A stretch of DNA of 64,000 nt from an uncultured Bacteroides sp. Its GTDB lineage: Bacteria > Bacteroidota > Bacteroidia > Bacteroidales > Bacteroidaceae. The notes beneath the pieces are model-generated. The model searched no databases, was not told the origin of the DNA, and was given only the letters and a program-made list of their open reading frames with translations. The stretch covers positions 4,039,946 to 4,103,945 of the forward strand of contig NZ_OY780936.1 in NCBI RefSeq assembly GCF_963675905.1, written 5' to 3'. Made by a program: the position numbers and the translations under genes. Numbering within the stretch: position 1 is the first letter of the stretch; each line of letters begins with the position of its first letter. Positions 1 to 8,869 of the stretch are shown piece after piece.

Positions 1-304
1 AATCTTATTTGAGAAAAACAAATGTTATTTTATTCTTGTTTTTTTTATAAAATTAATAACTCGTTTAATTTCAACGTTTTATAGAGTTTATCTATCTAAA
101 AGTCTGAAGTTTATACTTTTGCATATTTGCAATGCGTTGACAATTAGATAATTATAGATAAAAATCTATAGAATCTTATTTTGAATTATTTATTTTATCA
201 AAATGTTTATACCTATCTATTAATGGAGCTGTTAATAGCTTTTCTTTTATATAAATAATCAGAGCACTATTTAGACAAAATCTATTTTATGCTTTTTGAA
301 AAGT
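1..304. other. AT-rich non-coding stretch
   Basis: No supportable gene is visible on either strand. The stretch lies downstream of the minus-strand MlaD-like gene. A plus-strand TACTTTTG at 114-121 matches the -7 box of the Bacteroidetes promoter but has no -33 partner and no gene follows it, so I do not call a promoter. Confidence 0.6.
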
Positions 305-1195
305 TTATTTTTTGCCAAAAATTGAGAAGTGTACATAACGTTTAGGATTACTTTTCAAGTCTTCTAATAATAGCGAAGCATTGGCGCCTGTATTAGATAA
401 ATTATTATAAAGTGAAGCATCATTAAGTAACAATCCTAATGAATTGTCTTTTCTGTTTAGCTTATCTGTTACCATCTTAACATTAGCCATAGTAGAATCA
501 ATCTTGTTAAATGTTGAAGCATAATTAATACTTCTCAGATCACCGCTGATTGCAACAAAATTATCGCCAATAGTATTTATCTTCTTCGTCATCTGTGGGA
601 CATCCTTCTTCATAATTGAACGAAGTTCTGTAGTAGCATCTGCAAGGTTATCGGCTGTTTTTCTGACAGACTTAAGAGTAGCCGGAATATTGGGGTCGGC
701 TGCTATTTTATTTAGTGATGTCATGATAGAATCCAACTTAGGAAGCATTCTTTCAACCTGAGGCATGATAGTCTTGGTTACAGCTTCCATCAGACCATTA
801 TTAACGGTTCCCGGAATAGTATCACCAATTGCATAAGCTTCGTTTGGATTAACGGCCAGAATCAGATTCATCTTTACTGTACCAAGCATCTCTGTAGCAA
901 GCTCTGCATGAGTTCCTTTGGGTATTCTCATATCTTTATCCAATTCAACTTCTACGGTAACATTGCCGGGACGATTATAATCGTAATAGATTTCTCTTAC
1001 GATTCCGATACGGAAACCATCAGCAAATACAGGACTCGATTTCGCTAATCCCTGAATATCTTTGTATTTCACATAAAAGTAACTTGTAGGTTTGAACATA
1101 TCAATGCCTTTGAGGTAATTAATGCCATATACAAGCATACATAGGCTGATAATTCCAGCAATTCCTATCTTAACCTCTTTAGTAAAGTATTTCAT
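305..1195 (-). CDS. MlaD/MCE family lipid-transport protein
   Basis: A 296-residue protein with one N-terminal membrane segment (about residues 8-28), which anchors it in the inner membrane. An MCE/MlaD domain follows (about 35-115, including 'YKDIQGLAKSSPVFADG' and the GxV-like strand 'RIGIVREI'), then a long helical tail. MCE proteins carry phospholipids between the membranes with an ABC transporter; no Mla permease or ATPase gene is next to it here. It starts 22 nt after the end of the amidase gene on the same strand, so the two are probably co-transcribed. The helical tail (about 145-280) resembles the coiled region that forms the tunnel in other MCE proteins. Family call is firm; the substrate is inferred. 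Confidence 0.85.
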   Translation of the reverse strand: MKYFTKEVKIGIAGIISLCMLVYGINYLKGIDMFKPTSYFYVKYKDIQGLAKSSPVFADGFRIGIVREIYYDYNRPGNVTVEVELDKDMRIPKGTHAELATEMLGTVKMNLILAVNPNEAYAIGDTIPGTVNNGLMEAVTKTIMPQVERMLPKLDSIMTSLNKIAADPNIPATLKSVRKTADNLADATTELRSIMKKDVPQMTKKINTIGDNFVAISGDLRSINYASTFNKIDSTMANVKMVTDKLNRKDNSLGLLLNDASLYNNLSNTGANASLLLEDLKSNPKRYVHFSIFGKK

Positions 1196-1217
1196 CTTGA
1201 TTTATTTTTATTCTTAT

Positions 1218-2459
1218 TTATTTCCTGTTCTTTTTAAATTCTGAAATTGCGGTATTTATATTCATTTTCTCACCATCCTTGAATGCGATGATAAAGGCAT
1301 CTTTAAATTGACCGGCTATTTCCCTTTTCGTTTTAAGAACTTCATTGTAGTTTTCTGAAGCTCCGTATGTGTATTTATACATCCCATTTTCACAGAAATA
1401 GTCTACCGGAGTTAAATCTTTAAACCGTTTATCGGTTGTTTTAAGTTTTTGGCTCGAAGTTAGTATTTGTATTTTAAATACAATTCCGTTTTCTGTTGAA
1501 TGATTGTTCTTTTTCTCCTCTTTTTTAGTAGTGATATTCTCTTTTTTTCTTTTTATAGCAGGAACCTCTTTGACTTTTTCGTTTGTTGAATCTGATTTCT
1601 CTGCGAGAGTTTGAGGGGCCGAATTCTTTTCTTGTGTTTTAACCTCGTTGTCTACCTGATATGTAACTCTTGCTTTTGACTTTCGGATGTCATGCTTTTG
1701 TTTGTATTGAAGGAAAGCATTGAAGATTGATCTGGCTAATGCATTTGCTCCCTCTTCAGAGTTTAGATATTGCTCTTCTTCAGGGTTTGAAATAAAACCA
1801 ACTTCAGTAAGTACACTAGGCATAGCACTGGTTTTCAAAACAAGAAAAATATCCTGGTGAACTCCGCGGTCTGGCCGGCCAATACCTGATTTATATTGTC
1901 TCTGGATTAATGTAGCCAAGCCAACGCTTTGCTCCATGTGTTTATCCTGAATAAACTCGAACATGATATATGACTCCGATGAGTTTGGATCAAATCCGGC
2001 ATATCTTTGCTTATAGTCATCTTCCAGAAGAATTACGGAGTTTTCACGTTTAGCAACTTCCAGATTTGCACTTGAACGGGAAAGTCCTAAAGAAAATGTT
2101 TCGGTACCTCTGGCTGATTTAGCCGGTGCGGAATTTGTATGAACTGAAATGAATAAATCGGCACCAGCATTATTAGCAATCTCTGTCCGCTGATTTAAAG
2201 GGATAAACACATCTGTTTTCCGGGTATAGATAACTTTTACGTCATCACAGTTTTGTTGTACTAGCTGACCAACTTTTGAAACGATGTTCAGATTAATATC
2301 CTTTTCGCGGGAAATATCACCAATTGCTCCGGGATCATGACCTCCGTGACCTGCATCAAGAACTAATACAAAATCCTTCCCGAGTGCCGGTAAACATCCA
2401 ATTGTTGCAAACCAGATGCAAGTGATTGTGGTAAGGGTATAAATGATACTTTTTCTCAT
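1218..2459 (-). CDS. N-acetylmuramoyl-L-alanine amidase with SPOR-like tail
   Basis: A 413-residue exported cell-wall hydrolase that cuts the bond between MurNAc and L-Ala. After a signal peptide (about 1-27) comes an Amidase_3 domain with the zinc ligands visible: His in 'DAGHGG' (about residue 38), Glu in 'REKDINL', His in 'SVHTNS' and the catalytic Glu in 'TEVGF'. A charged linker rich in Lys and Glu (about 255-325) leads to a C-terminal region ('VFKIQILTSS' onward) that looks like a SPOR peptidoglycan-binding domain. It is the first gene of a two-gene unit with the MlaD-like gene, and a TACATTTG box lies 18 nt upstream of its start. A role in daughter-cell separation is inferred from AmiC-type homologues. 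Confidence 0.9.
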   Translation of the reverse strand: MRKSIIYTLTTITCIWFATIGCLPALGKDFVLVLDAGHGGHDPGAIGDISREKDINLNIVSKVGQLVQQNCDDVKVIYTRKTDVFIPLNQRTEIANNAGADLFISVHTNSAPAKSARGTETFSLGLSRSSANLEVAKRENSVILLEDDYKQRYAGFDPNSSESYIMFEFIQDKHMEQSVGLATLIQRQYKSGIGRPDRGVHQDIFLVLKTSAMPSVLTEVGFISNPEEEQYLNSEEGANALARSIFNAFLQYKQKHDIRKSKARVTYQVDNEVKTQEKNSAPQTLAEKSDSTNEKVKEVPAIKRKKENITTKKEEKKNNHSTENGIVFKIQILTSSQKLKTTDKRFKDLTPVDYFCENGMYKYTYGASENYNEVLKTKREIAGQFKDAFIIAFKDGEKMNINTAISEFKKNRK

Positions 2460-2476
2460 TTTTGCACAATAAAATA

Positions 2477-2484
2477 CAAATGTA
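2477..2484 (-). promoter_or_regulatory. -7 promoter box for the amidase/MlaD pair
   Basis: The minus strand reads TACATTTG, matching the Bacteroidetes TAnnTTTG -7 element, 18 nt before the amidase start. No good TTTG is seen at the expected -33 spacing, so the call rests on one half only. Confidence 0.4.
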
Positions 2485-2693
2485 ATGCATTTTTTCTGAA
2501 AACTCGTTATTTACATTCAAGTTTTGTCTTTTTTAAGCAGTTAGCTCCCCTTGATATCAGTTGTGCAGGAAATGAAGTTTTGGTAATGTTTAAAACTGAA
2601 TAAATGATGCGAACGGCTACATTAATATATATAATAAGGTATATTAGTCAATTCTCCGTATTGTTATTTATTTAAGATCTACACTTAAATGAA

Positions 2694-2733
2694 ATAAGGT
2701 GTAGACTTTATATTGTTTAAGTCTACACCTTAT
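2694..2733 (-). terminator. Inverted repeat, probable terminator of the TonB receptor gene
   Basis: ATAAGGTGTAGACTT (2694-2708) and AAGTCTACACCTTAT (2719-2733) form a perfect 15-bp stem with a 10-nt loop. On the minus strand it lies 60 nt past the TonB receptor stop and is followed by TTTCATTT. A third, shorter copy (TCTACACTTA) sits just before it at about 2679. The rest of the 2460-2794 spacer shows no gene. Confidence 0.55.
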
Positions 2734-2794
2734 ATATTTATACTCTACCTCTTTTAAAGAAGTATTCGGGTTTCATTATCTTAGTTATCGTGAA

Positions 2795-4846
2795 TTATCT
2801 GAAGTTTATCCGGTAACTTACACCTACTTTTCCCCAGAATCCGGGTTGAGGTATATTTCCCAAATCATAATATTCACGATTCAACAGATTGTTTGCTTCG
2901 GCAAAAAGGGAATAGTTTTTTGCATTCCATGAAAGCTTTAGGTCGAGTAGGCAAAACGACGGATAAGGTATTTCGGCTGTAGGTTTCAGATCTACATACT
3001 TTGTATAACTTCCCTCGCGACTTTGCCAACGGAATGCCCAGCTTGCGTCTAATTTCTGCCAGATACGATGGTCTAATCTTGCCACAAATTTATGTTTCAG
3101 ATAATCTAAAGCATAATTTGATTTATACACTTCGCCAATCTCTTTGGTTTGATTTATGTACGAATAGCTAATAGTTGCTTTCTTTAAATAGCTCGTATTA
3201 CCAAATAACTCCCAAAAGTTTAAATTTGCAGAAGCTTCAATTCCCATATTATCTAGTTTGGTATGGTTAACCGTATGCCATTTGTCGTCGGCAGAAAACT
3301 TCACCCAATCTATCATGTTCTTTCCTTTTCGGTAATAACCGCACACGGATGCCTGAAATGCAGGTGACGAATATTTCGATCCAACTTCGAACGCCTGAGT
3401 TTCTTCCGGCTTCAGGTTTGGATTTCCCTGATTCGTTTTACTTTCATAATAGAGATCGGTAAAGGTAGGCATGCGCAATGCCATGTTCCATGAGGTGTAA
3501 AACTTCACTTTATCGGTCAAACGATAAGATGCATCTACTCCCGGATAATATCGGAACTTATTATCAAGTCCGGTATTCATGGTTGCCATTAACCCAACAG
3601 ACAAGGTGAAACGGGGTAATAAGATATCATGTTCTAAAAAGTAACTGATACTAGAACGGTTATCTTTTTTGGTGAAATAATGATCGCCTTCTCCAGGAAC
3701 CTTAATTGGTTCGTCCATCAGTTTACCCAGAACATTACTTAGCACGCCTTCGTTGCGGAACTCAGTGCCGAAGGCTGTTTTTCCTATTACGGAATTAAAG
3801 TAAGCATTCAGATTAGTTCCATAAACATCCGTCTGATGATAATTATGGCCGGTGTACCACGAAGCAGGCTTATCCCGGAACAGTTCGAAGCGATCGTGCC
3901 CACGATTCCAGTAAATAATAGGAGTGAAGTGAAGCTTTCCTTTCGTTTCGGCCTGAACGGAGACAAAATACTTGCGCATGTGTTCATACTGATTAGGGTA
4001 AGCAGCAGAGTAAAAAGTGTTTGCCCCATACCCTTTGTCGCTTATTCCCGTTTGCCAGCGTACATTGACCTCTTCACCGGAATACTCTCCCTGATAGAAA
4101 GCGCGCGAAGCACTGAAGTCGCTGTTGGCAATATATCCGTCCGAACGACTATATCCGGTAGAAAGCTGATTGCTTAATTTCCCTTTCGAGAAGTTTCCAC
4201 GAACACCTCCGTTGAATAAACCATACTGACCTGTTGATAAGTTGATGGCTGCATGGCTTTGCTTGTCACTTCTGGTTACAATATTGATAGCTCCGGTAAA
4301 AGCGGAAGTGCCGTATACTCTTGCGGCCGGGCCTTCAAGAATCTCTATACGTTCAATATCGTTCATGTCTACAGGAAAGTCGGCTGTGTTGTGGCCGGTT
4401 TGGGGACTATTGATGTTTGCCCCGTTGAGAAGAATGGTGATTTGGTCGAAAGTACCTCCTCGGATGCTGATGTCACTCTGGATACCCAGATCTCCCCGCT
4501 GGCGGACATCTACGCCTGCGGCATACTCTAACAGATCATTAATACTTTGTACCGCCGCCGCTTGAATATCCTCGCGCGAAAGTACAGTAACAATTCTCGC
4601 CGCTTCGCCTAAGGTGAGCGGTACACGGCTGCCGGTCACTTCAACCTCGTCGAGCTTGTATTCTTTAATTTGTTTAGAAGTCTCAGATTGAGCCGAAACG
4701 CAATCTATATTGGCAAAGGCAAGTGTTGTTACTGCCAGAACGCCAATATTGACTTCCTTCTTCAAACTACAGAACACAGCATACGACTTGTGATTGAACT
4801 GCTTCCATCGTGCAGCATGTCGTGTCGTTAACTTGTTTTCTTTCAT
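2795..4846 (-). CDS. BtuB-like TonB-dependent outer-membrane receptor
   Basis: A 683-residue outer-membrane receptor for TonB-driven uptake. A plug domain (about 65-190; 'LDEVEVTGSRVPL', 'SIRGGTFDQITILLNG', 'IERIEILEGPAARVYG') is followed by a beta-barrel ending in an aromatic/Arg residue run ('KVGVSYRINFR'). The N-terminus is unusually long: about 52 residues precede the mature protein, with 'ARWKQFNHKSYAVFCSL' before the hydrophobic core, an extended signal type I associate with Bacteroidetes BtuB-like receptors. No cobalamin riboswitch fits in the 93-nt upstream gap, so vitamin B12 as substrate is not supported. It is divergent from a BASS-type transporter gene, which might handle the same compound. 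The ligand is unknown. Confidence 0.85.
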   Translation of the reverse strand: MKENKLTTRHAARWKQFNHKSYAVFCSLKKEVNIGVLAVTTLAFANIDCVSAQSETSKQIKEYKLDEVEVTGSRVPLTLGEAARIVTVLSREDIQAAAVQSINDLLEYAAGVDVRQRGDLGIQSDISIRGGTFDQITILLNGANINSPQTGHNTADFPVDMNDIERIEILEGPAARVYGTSAFTGAINIVTRSDKQSHAAINLSTGQYGLFNGGVRGNFSKGKLSNQLSTGYSRSDGYIANSDFSASRAFYQGEYSGEEVNVRWQTGISDKGYGANTFYSAAYPNQYEHMRKYFVSVQAETKGKLHFTPIIYWNRGHDRFELFRDKPASWYTGHNYHQTDVYGTNLNAYFNSVIGKTAFGTEFRNEGVLSNVLGKLMDEPIKVPGEGDHYFTKKDNRSSISYFLEHDILLPRFTLSVGLMATMNTGLDNKFRYYPGVDASYRLTDKVKFYTSWNMALRMPTFTDLYYESKTNQGNPNLKPEETQAFEVGSKYSSPAFQASVCGYYRKGKNMIDWVKFSADDKWHTVNHTKLDNMGIEASANLNFWELFGNTSYLKKATISYSYINQTKEIGEVYKSNYALDYLKHKFVARLDHRIWQKLDASWAFRWQSREGSYTKYVDLKPTAEIPYPSFCLLDLKLSWNAKNYSLFAEANNLLNREYYDLGNIPQPGFWGKVGVSYRINFR

Positions 4847-4876
4847 TTAAAATAAAATTAAAATAAAAAATCGCGG

Positions 4877-4913
4877 CAAAGGTAGCATATTTATTTATTT
4901 AGCCGTTACTTTG
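4877..4913. promoter_or_regulatory. Divergent promoter boxes between TonB receptor and transporter
   Basis: CAAAGGTA at 4877-4884 reads TACCTTTG on the minus strand, an exact -7 box for the TonB receptor. TTACTTTG at 4906-4913 on the plus strand matches the -7 box with one mismatch and precedes the transporter start by 26 nt. Clear -33 elements are not seen. Confidence 0.45.
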
Positions 4914-4939
4914 CATCTCGAATTATAAAGAAGACAATC

Positions 4940-5851
4940 ATGTTGAAGTTCCTAAAGAATTGGGCATTGCCTATAGCCATGCTTGTTGGTGCGCTTGGAT
5001 ATCAGTTCTTTTCCTTATTGGCCCCACTCTCTCCTGCACTTATTTTTGTAATGCTTGTTTTTACATTTATTAAGGTTTCTCCTCGTGAACTGAGATTTGA
5101 AAGGCTTCATTTCTGGCTTATTCTGATTCAATTAATAGGAAGTATATTAATTTATGTCTCTATTGCAGCTTTCAATCCGGTTGTTGGCGAAGGAGCTATG
5201 ATTTGTATGCTTGCACCGACTGCAACGTCGGCAGCAGTTATTACCGGTATGCTGGGAGGAAGTGTTTCCAGCCTCACTGCCTACACGTTATTATCCAATG
5301 TTGTTGTTGCAATGACGGCTCCGGTAATATTCTCGTTAATGGGAACCAATAGTTCACTTCCTTTTTTTACATCCTTTTTCTTTATATGTAAGCAAGTGAT
5401 GCCGTTGCTGATACTTCCATTTATTCTAGCCTGGATTATTCAGTCAAAACTTCCCGGAATATATAGCAAAATGCTAAGTATGCCTATGGCTTCTTTTTAT
5501 CTTTGGACTGTTGCCCTGGCAGTAGCTGTAGGAAAAACTGTTGCATTTCTGGTTAATCAGGAAAATCCTAATTTTACAAACGAAATATTGATTGCTGTTT
5601 CTGCACTTGTTGTTTGTTGTTTGCAGTTTTTTATTGGAAAGAATATTGGCGGGCATTATAAAAACCGTACTTCTGGTGGGCAGGCTCTTGGACAGAAAAA
5701 TACAATTCTTGCAATTTGGATGGCACAAGTATACCTTGGTCCGGTGGCTTCAGTAGGTCCGGCTTCTTATATTTTGTGGCAAAACACAATTAACTCATGG
5801 CAGCTTTGGAAAAAGAGAAAAAAAGATGAAGCGGCTTTGAATAGTAAATAA
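4940..5851 (+). CDS. BASS-type (bile acid:sodium symporter fold) transporter
   Basis: A 303-residue inner-membrane protein made almost entirely of hydrophobic segments (roughly nine to ten helices). The crossover-like motif 'MLAPTATSAAVITGMLGG' (about 92-109) and its repeat-like partner 'WMAQVYLGPVASVGPASY' near 257 are typical of the BASS fold, which carries organic anions with sodium. The substrate cannot be read from sequence; related proteins move bile acids, pantoate-like acids or pyruvate. It stands alone on the plus strand, divergent from the TonB receptor and convergent with the oxidoreductase gene. The C-terminus is basic ('WKKRKKDEA'). Confidence 0.75.
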   Translation: MLKFLKNWALPIAMLVGALGYQFFSLLAPLSPALIFVMLVFTFIKVSPRELRFERLHFWLILIQLIGSILIYVSIAAFNPVVGEGAMICMLAPTATSAAVITGMLGGSVSSLTAYTLLSNVVVAMTAPVIFSLMGTNSSLPFFTSFFFICKQVMPLLILPFILAWIIQSKLPGIYSKMLSMPMASFYLWTVALAVAVGKTVAFLVNQENPNFTNEILIAVSALVVCCLQFFIGKNIGGHYKNRTSGGQALGQKNTILAIWMAQVYLGPVASVGPASYILWQNTINSWQLWKKRKKDEAALNSK

Positions 5852-5863
5852 TAAAGCCGCTTT
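5829..5863. terminator. Inverted repeat between convergent genes
   Basis: AAGCGGCTTT (5829-5838) and AAAGCCGCTT (5853-5862) are perfect reverse complements. They overlap the last codons of the transporter gene and end just before the stop of the convergent oxidoreductase. The T-run is short, so this is a modest terminator candidate. Confidence 0.4.
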
Positions 5864-5869
5864 GCGAGG

Positions 5870-6517
5870 TTAATACCCGATGGTAAAACGTTCAAAGTGA
5901 TGTTTTGGATTCTCTAGCTCATCAATCATTGCTAAAGCATAGTCTTCTACAGAAATGTAACTTTCACCCTTATTATCAGTAATCAAATCATCTTTTCCAA
6001 GATGGAATTTTCCAGTCCGTTTTCCGGGAGCAATGTTTGCAGCGGGAGAGAAGAATACCCAGTCTATCTCTTTTTCGTTTTCCTGAAGCGTGTACAGAAC
6101 TTGAGCCAATGCCTTTACCTCCGGCAATATTGTTTCTTCAATAACACCCATATCTAAAAGGCGCACACCCTTAATAAACAAACTTCCGGCCCCACCCACT
6201 ATTTGTAATCTTTTTATTCCTGCTTTTTTACAGCCTTCAAGAATAGCCGAATATGCTTTTAAGGTGTCAGTGTGTAGCTCTGGGTTTGTCCATCCCGGAT
6301 TATAAGCGCTAATTACAGCATCCATACCTTTTACAAGTTCTTCCACAGTTGCGGCATCTCTTGCATCTCCTCCTTTTACGGTGAGATTAGGGTGAGTTAA
6401 TTTTATTTTCTCCGGATTACGAACAATTGCTGTTACTTTGTGTCCTCTGTTTAAAGCTTCTTTTAGTAAGGCAGAACCTACAAATCCACTAGCTCCTATT
6501 AATGCTATATTTTTCAT
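5870..6517 (-). CDS. NAD(P)-binding Rossmann-fold oxidoreductase (NmrA/YwnB-like)
   Basis: About 215 residues with an N-terminal dinucleotide-binding motif 'ALIGASGFVGSALL', then 'GHKVTAIVRNPEKI' and 'GMDAVISAYNPGW', as in atypical short-chain dehydrogenases of the NmrA type. These bind NAD(P)H and often act as reductases or redox sensors; the substrate is unknown. I place the start at the Met directly before 'KNIALIGASG' (6517); an upstream in-frame Met at 6541 would add eight residues that do not fit the family. The gene appears to be its own unit. Confidence 0.75.
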   Translation of the reverse strand: MKNIALIGASGFVGSALLKEALNRGHKVTAIVRNPEKIKLTHPNLTVKGGDARDAATVEELVKGMDAVISAYNPGWTNPELHTDTLKAYSAILEGCKKAGIKRLQIVGGAGSLFIKGVRLLDMGVIEETILPEVKALAQVLYTLQENEKEIDWVFFSPAANIAPGKRTGKFHLGKDDLITDNKGESYISVEDYALAMIDELENPKHHFERFTIGY

Positions 6518-6611
6518 ATTCATAAAGCTTTTAAAGTACATTACTTTATAGATAACAATATTAGCGAAAAACTGTTTACTCTTGTGAAGTCTAATTCTTT
6601 ATGAATAAATA

Positions 6612-6641
6612 AACAGTGATGAAAATGTTCTCATCACTGTT
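6612..6641 (-). terminator. Rho-independent terminator of the NamZ-like gene
   Basis: AACAGTGATGA (6612-6622) and TCATCACTGTT (6631-6641) form an 11-bp stem with an 8-nt loop. On the minus strand it lies about 30 nt past the NamZ-like stop and is followed by TATTTATTC. Confidence 0.6.
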
Positions 6642-6669
6642 CCTGTATTACTATTTCCGTTAATTGATA

Positions 6670-7893
6670 TTATTCAGCATAGAGCAAATACTTAGCACGC
6701 ATCTTTTTGTATTTGGCTAATCCTTTTTGCCATCCAGCTCTTATTTCAGTTTCGCTTTTCCCTTCAATAATCTCTTTTCTTACAGATGAATCTCCTATTA
6801 ACTGGTCAAACCAACGAGGGCGGGTAAAAAAGTCAGCACCTTGACCTGATAGTTTATAAAACTGTAATATATACTTGAGTGAAAATCCTTTTGGAGCCTG
6901 GACTTTTCTAAGATCTAAGCCATAGCAAAGCTGATCTTTGTGCATAGGATTCTTTTCAAAACCAGGAAGACTCTTTGGGGTAAAAGTAAATTCTCCATAT
7001 TTTTTATCCGGAGCACCCAGTACTTCAAAAGGAAAGTAAGTTCCACGTCCTACACTTATATCTGTTGCCTCGAAAAGACAAAGAGAAGGATATAAGCTAA
7101 TAGCATGATCGTTTGCAAGATTAGGAGAAGGCTTTACTGGTAATGAGTATGGTTGCCCGTGCTTCCAGTTTTTTATCTTGATAACAGTTAGCAAACATTT
7201 CTTTTTCCCTTCCAACCATCCTTCACCATTAATCATTTGTGCAAGTTCTCCAACTGTACATCCGTGAAGCAGTGGAATAAGGTGCATTCCCACAAAAGAT
7301 TGTAAGCCCGATTTCATGATCGGTCCGTCAATATAGTCACATGGATTAGGACGGTCAGTGATAATTAATTTTTTTCCGTTTTCGGCACATGCTTCCATTA
7401 CATAGTGCATGGTGCTAATGTAAGTATAGAATCGTGCTCCTACATCTTGAATATCAAAAAGCACAACGTCTACGTCGGCCATCTGTTCGGAGGTTGGTTT
7501 TCTGTTTTTTCCATACAGAGAAATAATCTGTATACCCGTCTTACTATCTTTTCCATCCTTTACTTTCTCACCAGCATCGGCATTTCCCCGAAAGCCATGC
7601 TCTGGAGCAAAGACTTTTTTGATATTAATTCCGCAAGCAATCAGGGTATCCAAAAGGTGAGTCCCTTTTTTGTTTACCATAGAAGTATGATTAACTACCA
7701 ATGCTACCCGTTTGTTTTTGAGCATTGGTAAAAGTTTATCCATCTGCTCTGCCCCAACCTTAACCTCCTTTGAAGAAGTTGAAACCGATTCAGCTGGTTT
7801 TAAAGAACTTCTCTCACTTGATGCATTGATGCAGTTTGCCATGCAAAGAAGCAACAGCACTGCAAGGCTCTGAAATAGTCTTTGTTTTATCAT
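6670..7893 (-). CDS. NamZ-like exo-beta-N-acetylmuramidase (DUF1343)
   Basis: A 407-residue exported protein with a signal peptide (about 1-24). The DUF1343 domain covers most of it: 'KRVALVVNHTSM', 'KKVFAPEHGFRGNADAG', 'DVVLFDIQDVGARFYTYIS' and 'ITDRPNPC' are conserved blocks. Members of this family (NamZ, GH171) release MurNAc from the non-reducing end of peptidoglycan fragments, so a role in wall recycling is likely. The MscS gene lies 28 nt upstream on the same strand, so the two may share a transcript. The length is normal for the family. Confidence 0.85.
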   Translation of the reverse strand: MIKQRLFQSLAVLLLLCMANCINASSERSSLKPAESVSTSSKEVKVGAEQMDKLLPMLKNKRVALVVNHTSMVNKKGTHLLDTLIACGINIKKVFAPEHGFRGNADAGEKVKDGKDSKTGIQIISLYGKNRKPTSEQMADVDVVLFDIQDVGARFYTYISTMHYVMEACAENGKKLIITDRPNPCDYIDGPIMKSGLQSFVGMHLIPLLHGCTVGELAQMINGEGWLEGKKKCLLTVIKIKNWKHGQPYSLPVKPSPNLANDHAISLYPSLCLFEATDISVGRGTYFPFEVLGAPDKKYGEFTFTPKSLPGFEKNPMHKDQLCYGLDLRKVQAPKGFSLKYILQFYKLSGQGADFFTRPRWFDQLIGDSSVRKEIIEGKSETEIRAGWQKGLAKYKKMRAKYLLYAE

Positions 7894-7921
7894 AATATTA
7901 GGGTTTATTCATAGAAAAAGG

Positions 7922-8794
7922 TTATCTCTTAACTATGACATTATTATATGGATAAGGTATTTCGATGTTTTCTTTGTCAAAACGTTCTTTAATTGATTTT
8001 AGCAAGTCACATTTTAAAACGAAAGCATTTCCTGCATTTTCCGCCCAAGCCCATGCCTTAAGTGTGATAGCCGAATCGCCAAGCGCAATTACACGAATAA
8101 CAACTTGTGGTGTGTTGCCCTGTTTTTCCTCTGGAGTGCGGCGGTCAATCAACAATGGGTGGTGCATTATTTCATCTCTCATTACATCGATTGCCTTGTC
8201 AAGGTTGGTATCATAAGATACTCCTACTTCAATAAAGCTGCAGGTATCTTGTTCTCCGATAGTAGAATTAACAATTGTACTGGAGTTGATTTTACTGTTG
8301 GGGATAATAATCATTCTATTGTCCAGACTCTTTATAATAGTATGACGAAGAGTGATTTCGGCTACAGTTCCGTTTACTACACTGTCAATCATAATTGAAT
8401 CACCAATTCGGAATGGTTTTCCAAAGACAATAAACAATCCACTGACAAAATTCGATAAAGCCTCTTGTGAAGCAAAACCAACTGCCATTGCCATGATTCC
8501 GGCACCGGCAAGAATAGAACTACTTACTTTCTCCATCCCCGGAATCAAAGATAGGAAGATTGCCATACCTATGATATAAAGAGTATAAACAAGCAGTCGT
8601 TGTATAAAGCTTGAAGTGGTTTGATCCAGAATTGCAAGTTTTTTCCTCTTCTGCGAACGTCTGAATAGATATTTGGTAAAAGAAACCGCAACTTGTGTTA
8701 TCCCATAGATCAGCAAAGCTTTAATAAAAAAAGAAATCAATTTCTCAATGCTGATATTTAAAATAGTATTGTTTAAAAACTCGTGTACATTCAT
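7922..8794 (-). CDS. Small mechanosensitive channel, MscS family
   Basis: A 290-residue inner-membrane channel that opens on membrane tension to release solutes. Three hydrophobic helices precede the pore-helix motif 'ILAGAGIMAMAVGFASQEALSNF' region (about 95-117), and then the beta domain starts at 'GKPFRIGDSIMID'. The C-terminal alpha/beta domain is complete. This is a compact MscS form, unlike the longer MscS-family protein at 48.4 kb. A CAAAATTA at 8826-8833 reads TAATTTTG on the minus strand and gives a plausible -7 box 32 nt before the start. Confidence 0.88.
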   Translation of the reverse strand: MNVHEFLNNTILNISIEKLISFFIKALLIYGITQVAVSFTKYLFRRSQKRKKLAILDQTTSSFIQRLLVYTLYIIGMAIFLSLIPGMEKVSSSILAGAGIMAMAVGFASQEALSNFVSGLFIVFGKPFRIGDSIMIDSVVNGTVAEITLRHTIIKSLDNRMIIIPNSKINSSTIVNSTIGEQDTCSFIEVGVSYDTNLDKAIDVMRDEIMHHPLLIDRRTPEEKQGNTPQVVIRVIALGDSAITLKAWAWAENAGNAFVLKCDLLKSIKERFDKENIEIPYPYNNVIVKR

Positions 8795-8869
8795 GTTTGT
8801 TACGCTTAAATTTAGTAATATTGCACAAAATTATTTATTTCAATTGAATAAACAAGTATTAAGGTGATA

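Noticed and set aside
114-121. Plus-strand promoter at the left edge (TACTTTTG)
   Set aside because: It has no -33 partner and no gene or structured RNA downstream on that strand.
4847-4939. Cobalamin riboswitch upstream of the BtuB-like receptor
   Set aside because: The gap is only 93 nt, AT-rich, and shows no B12-box or the required stems.
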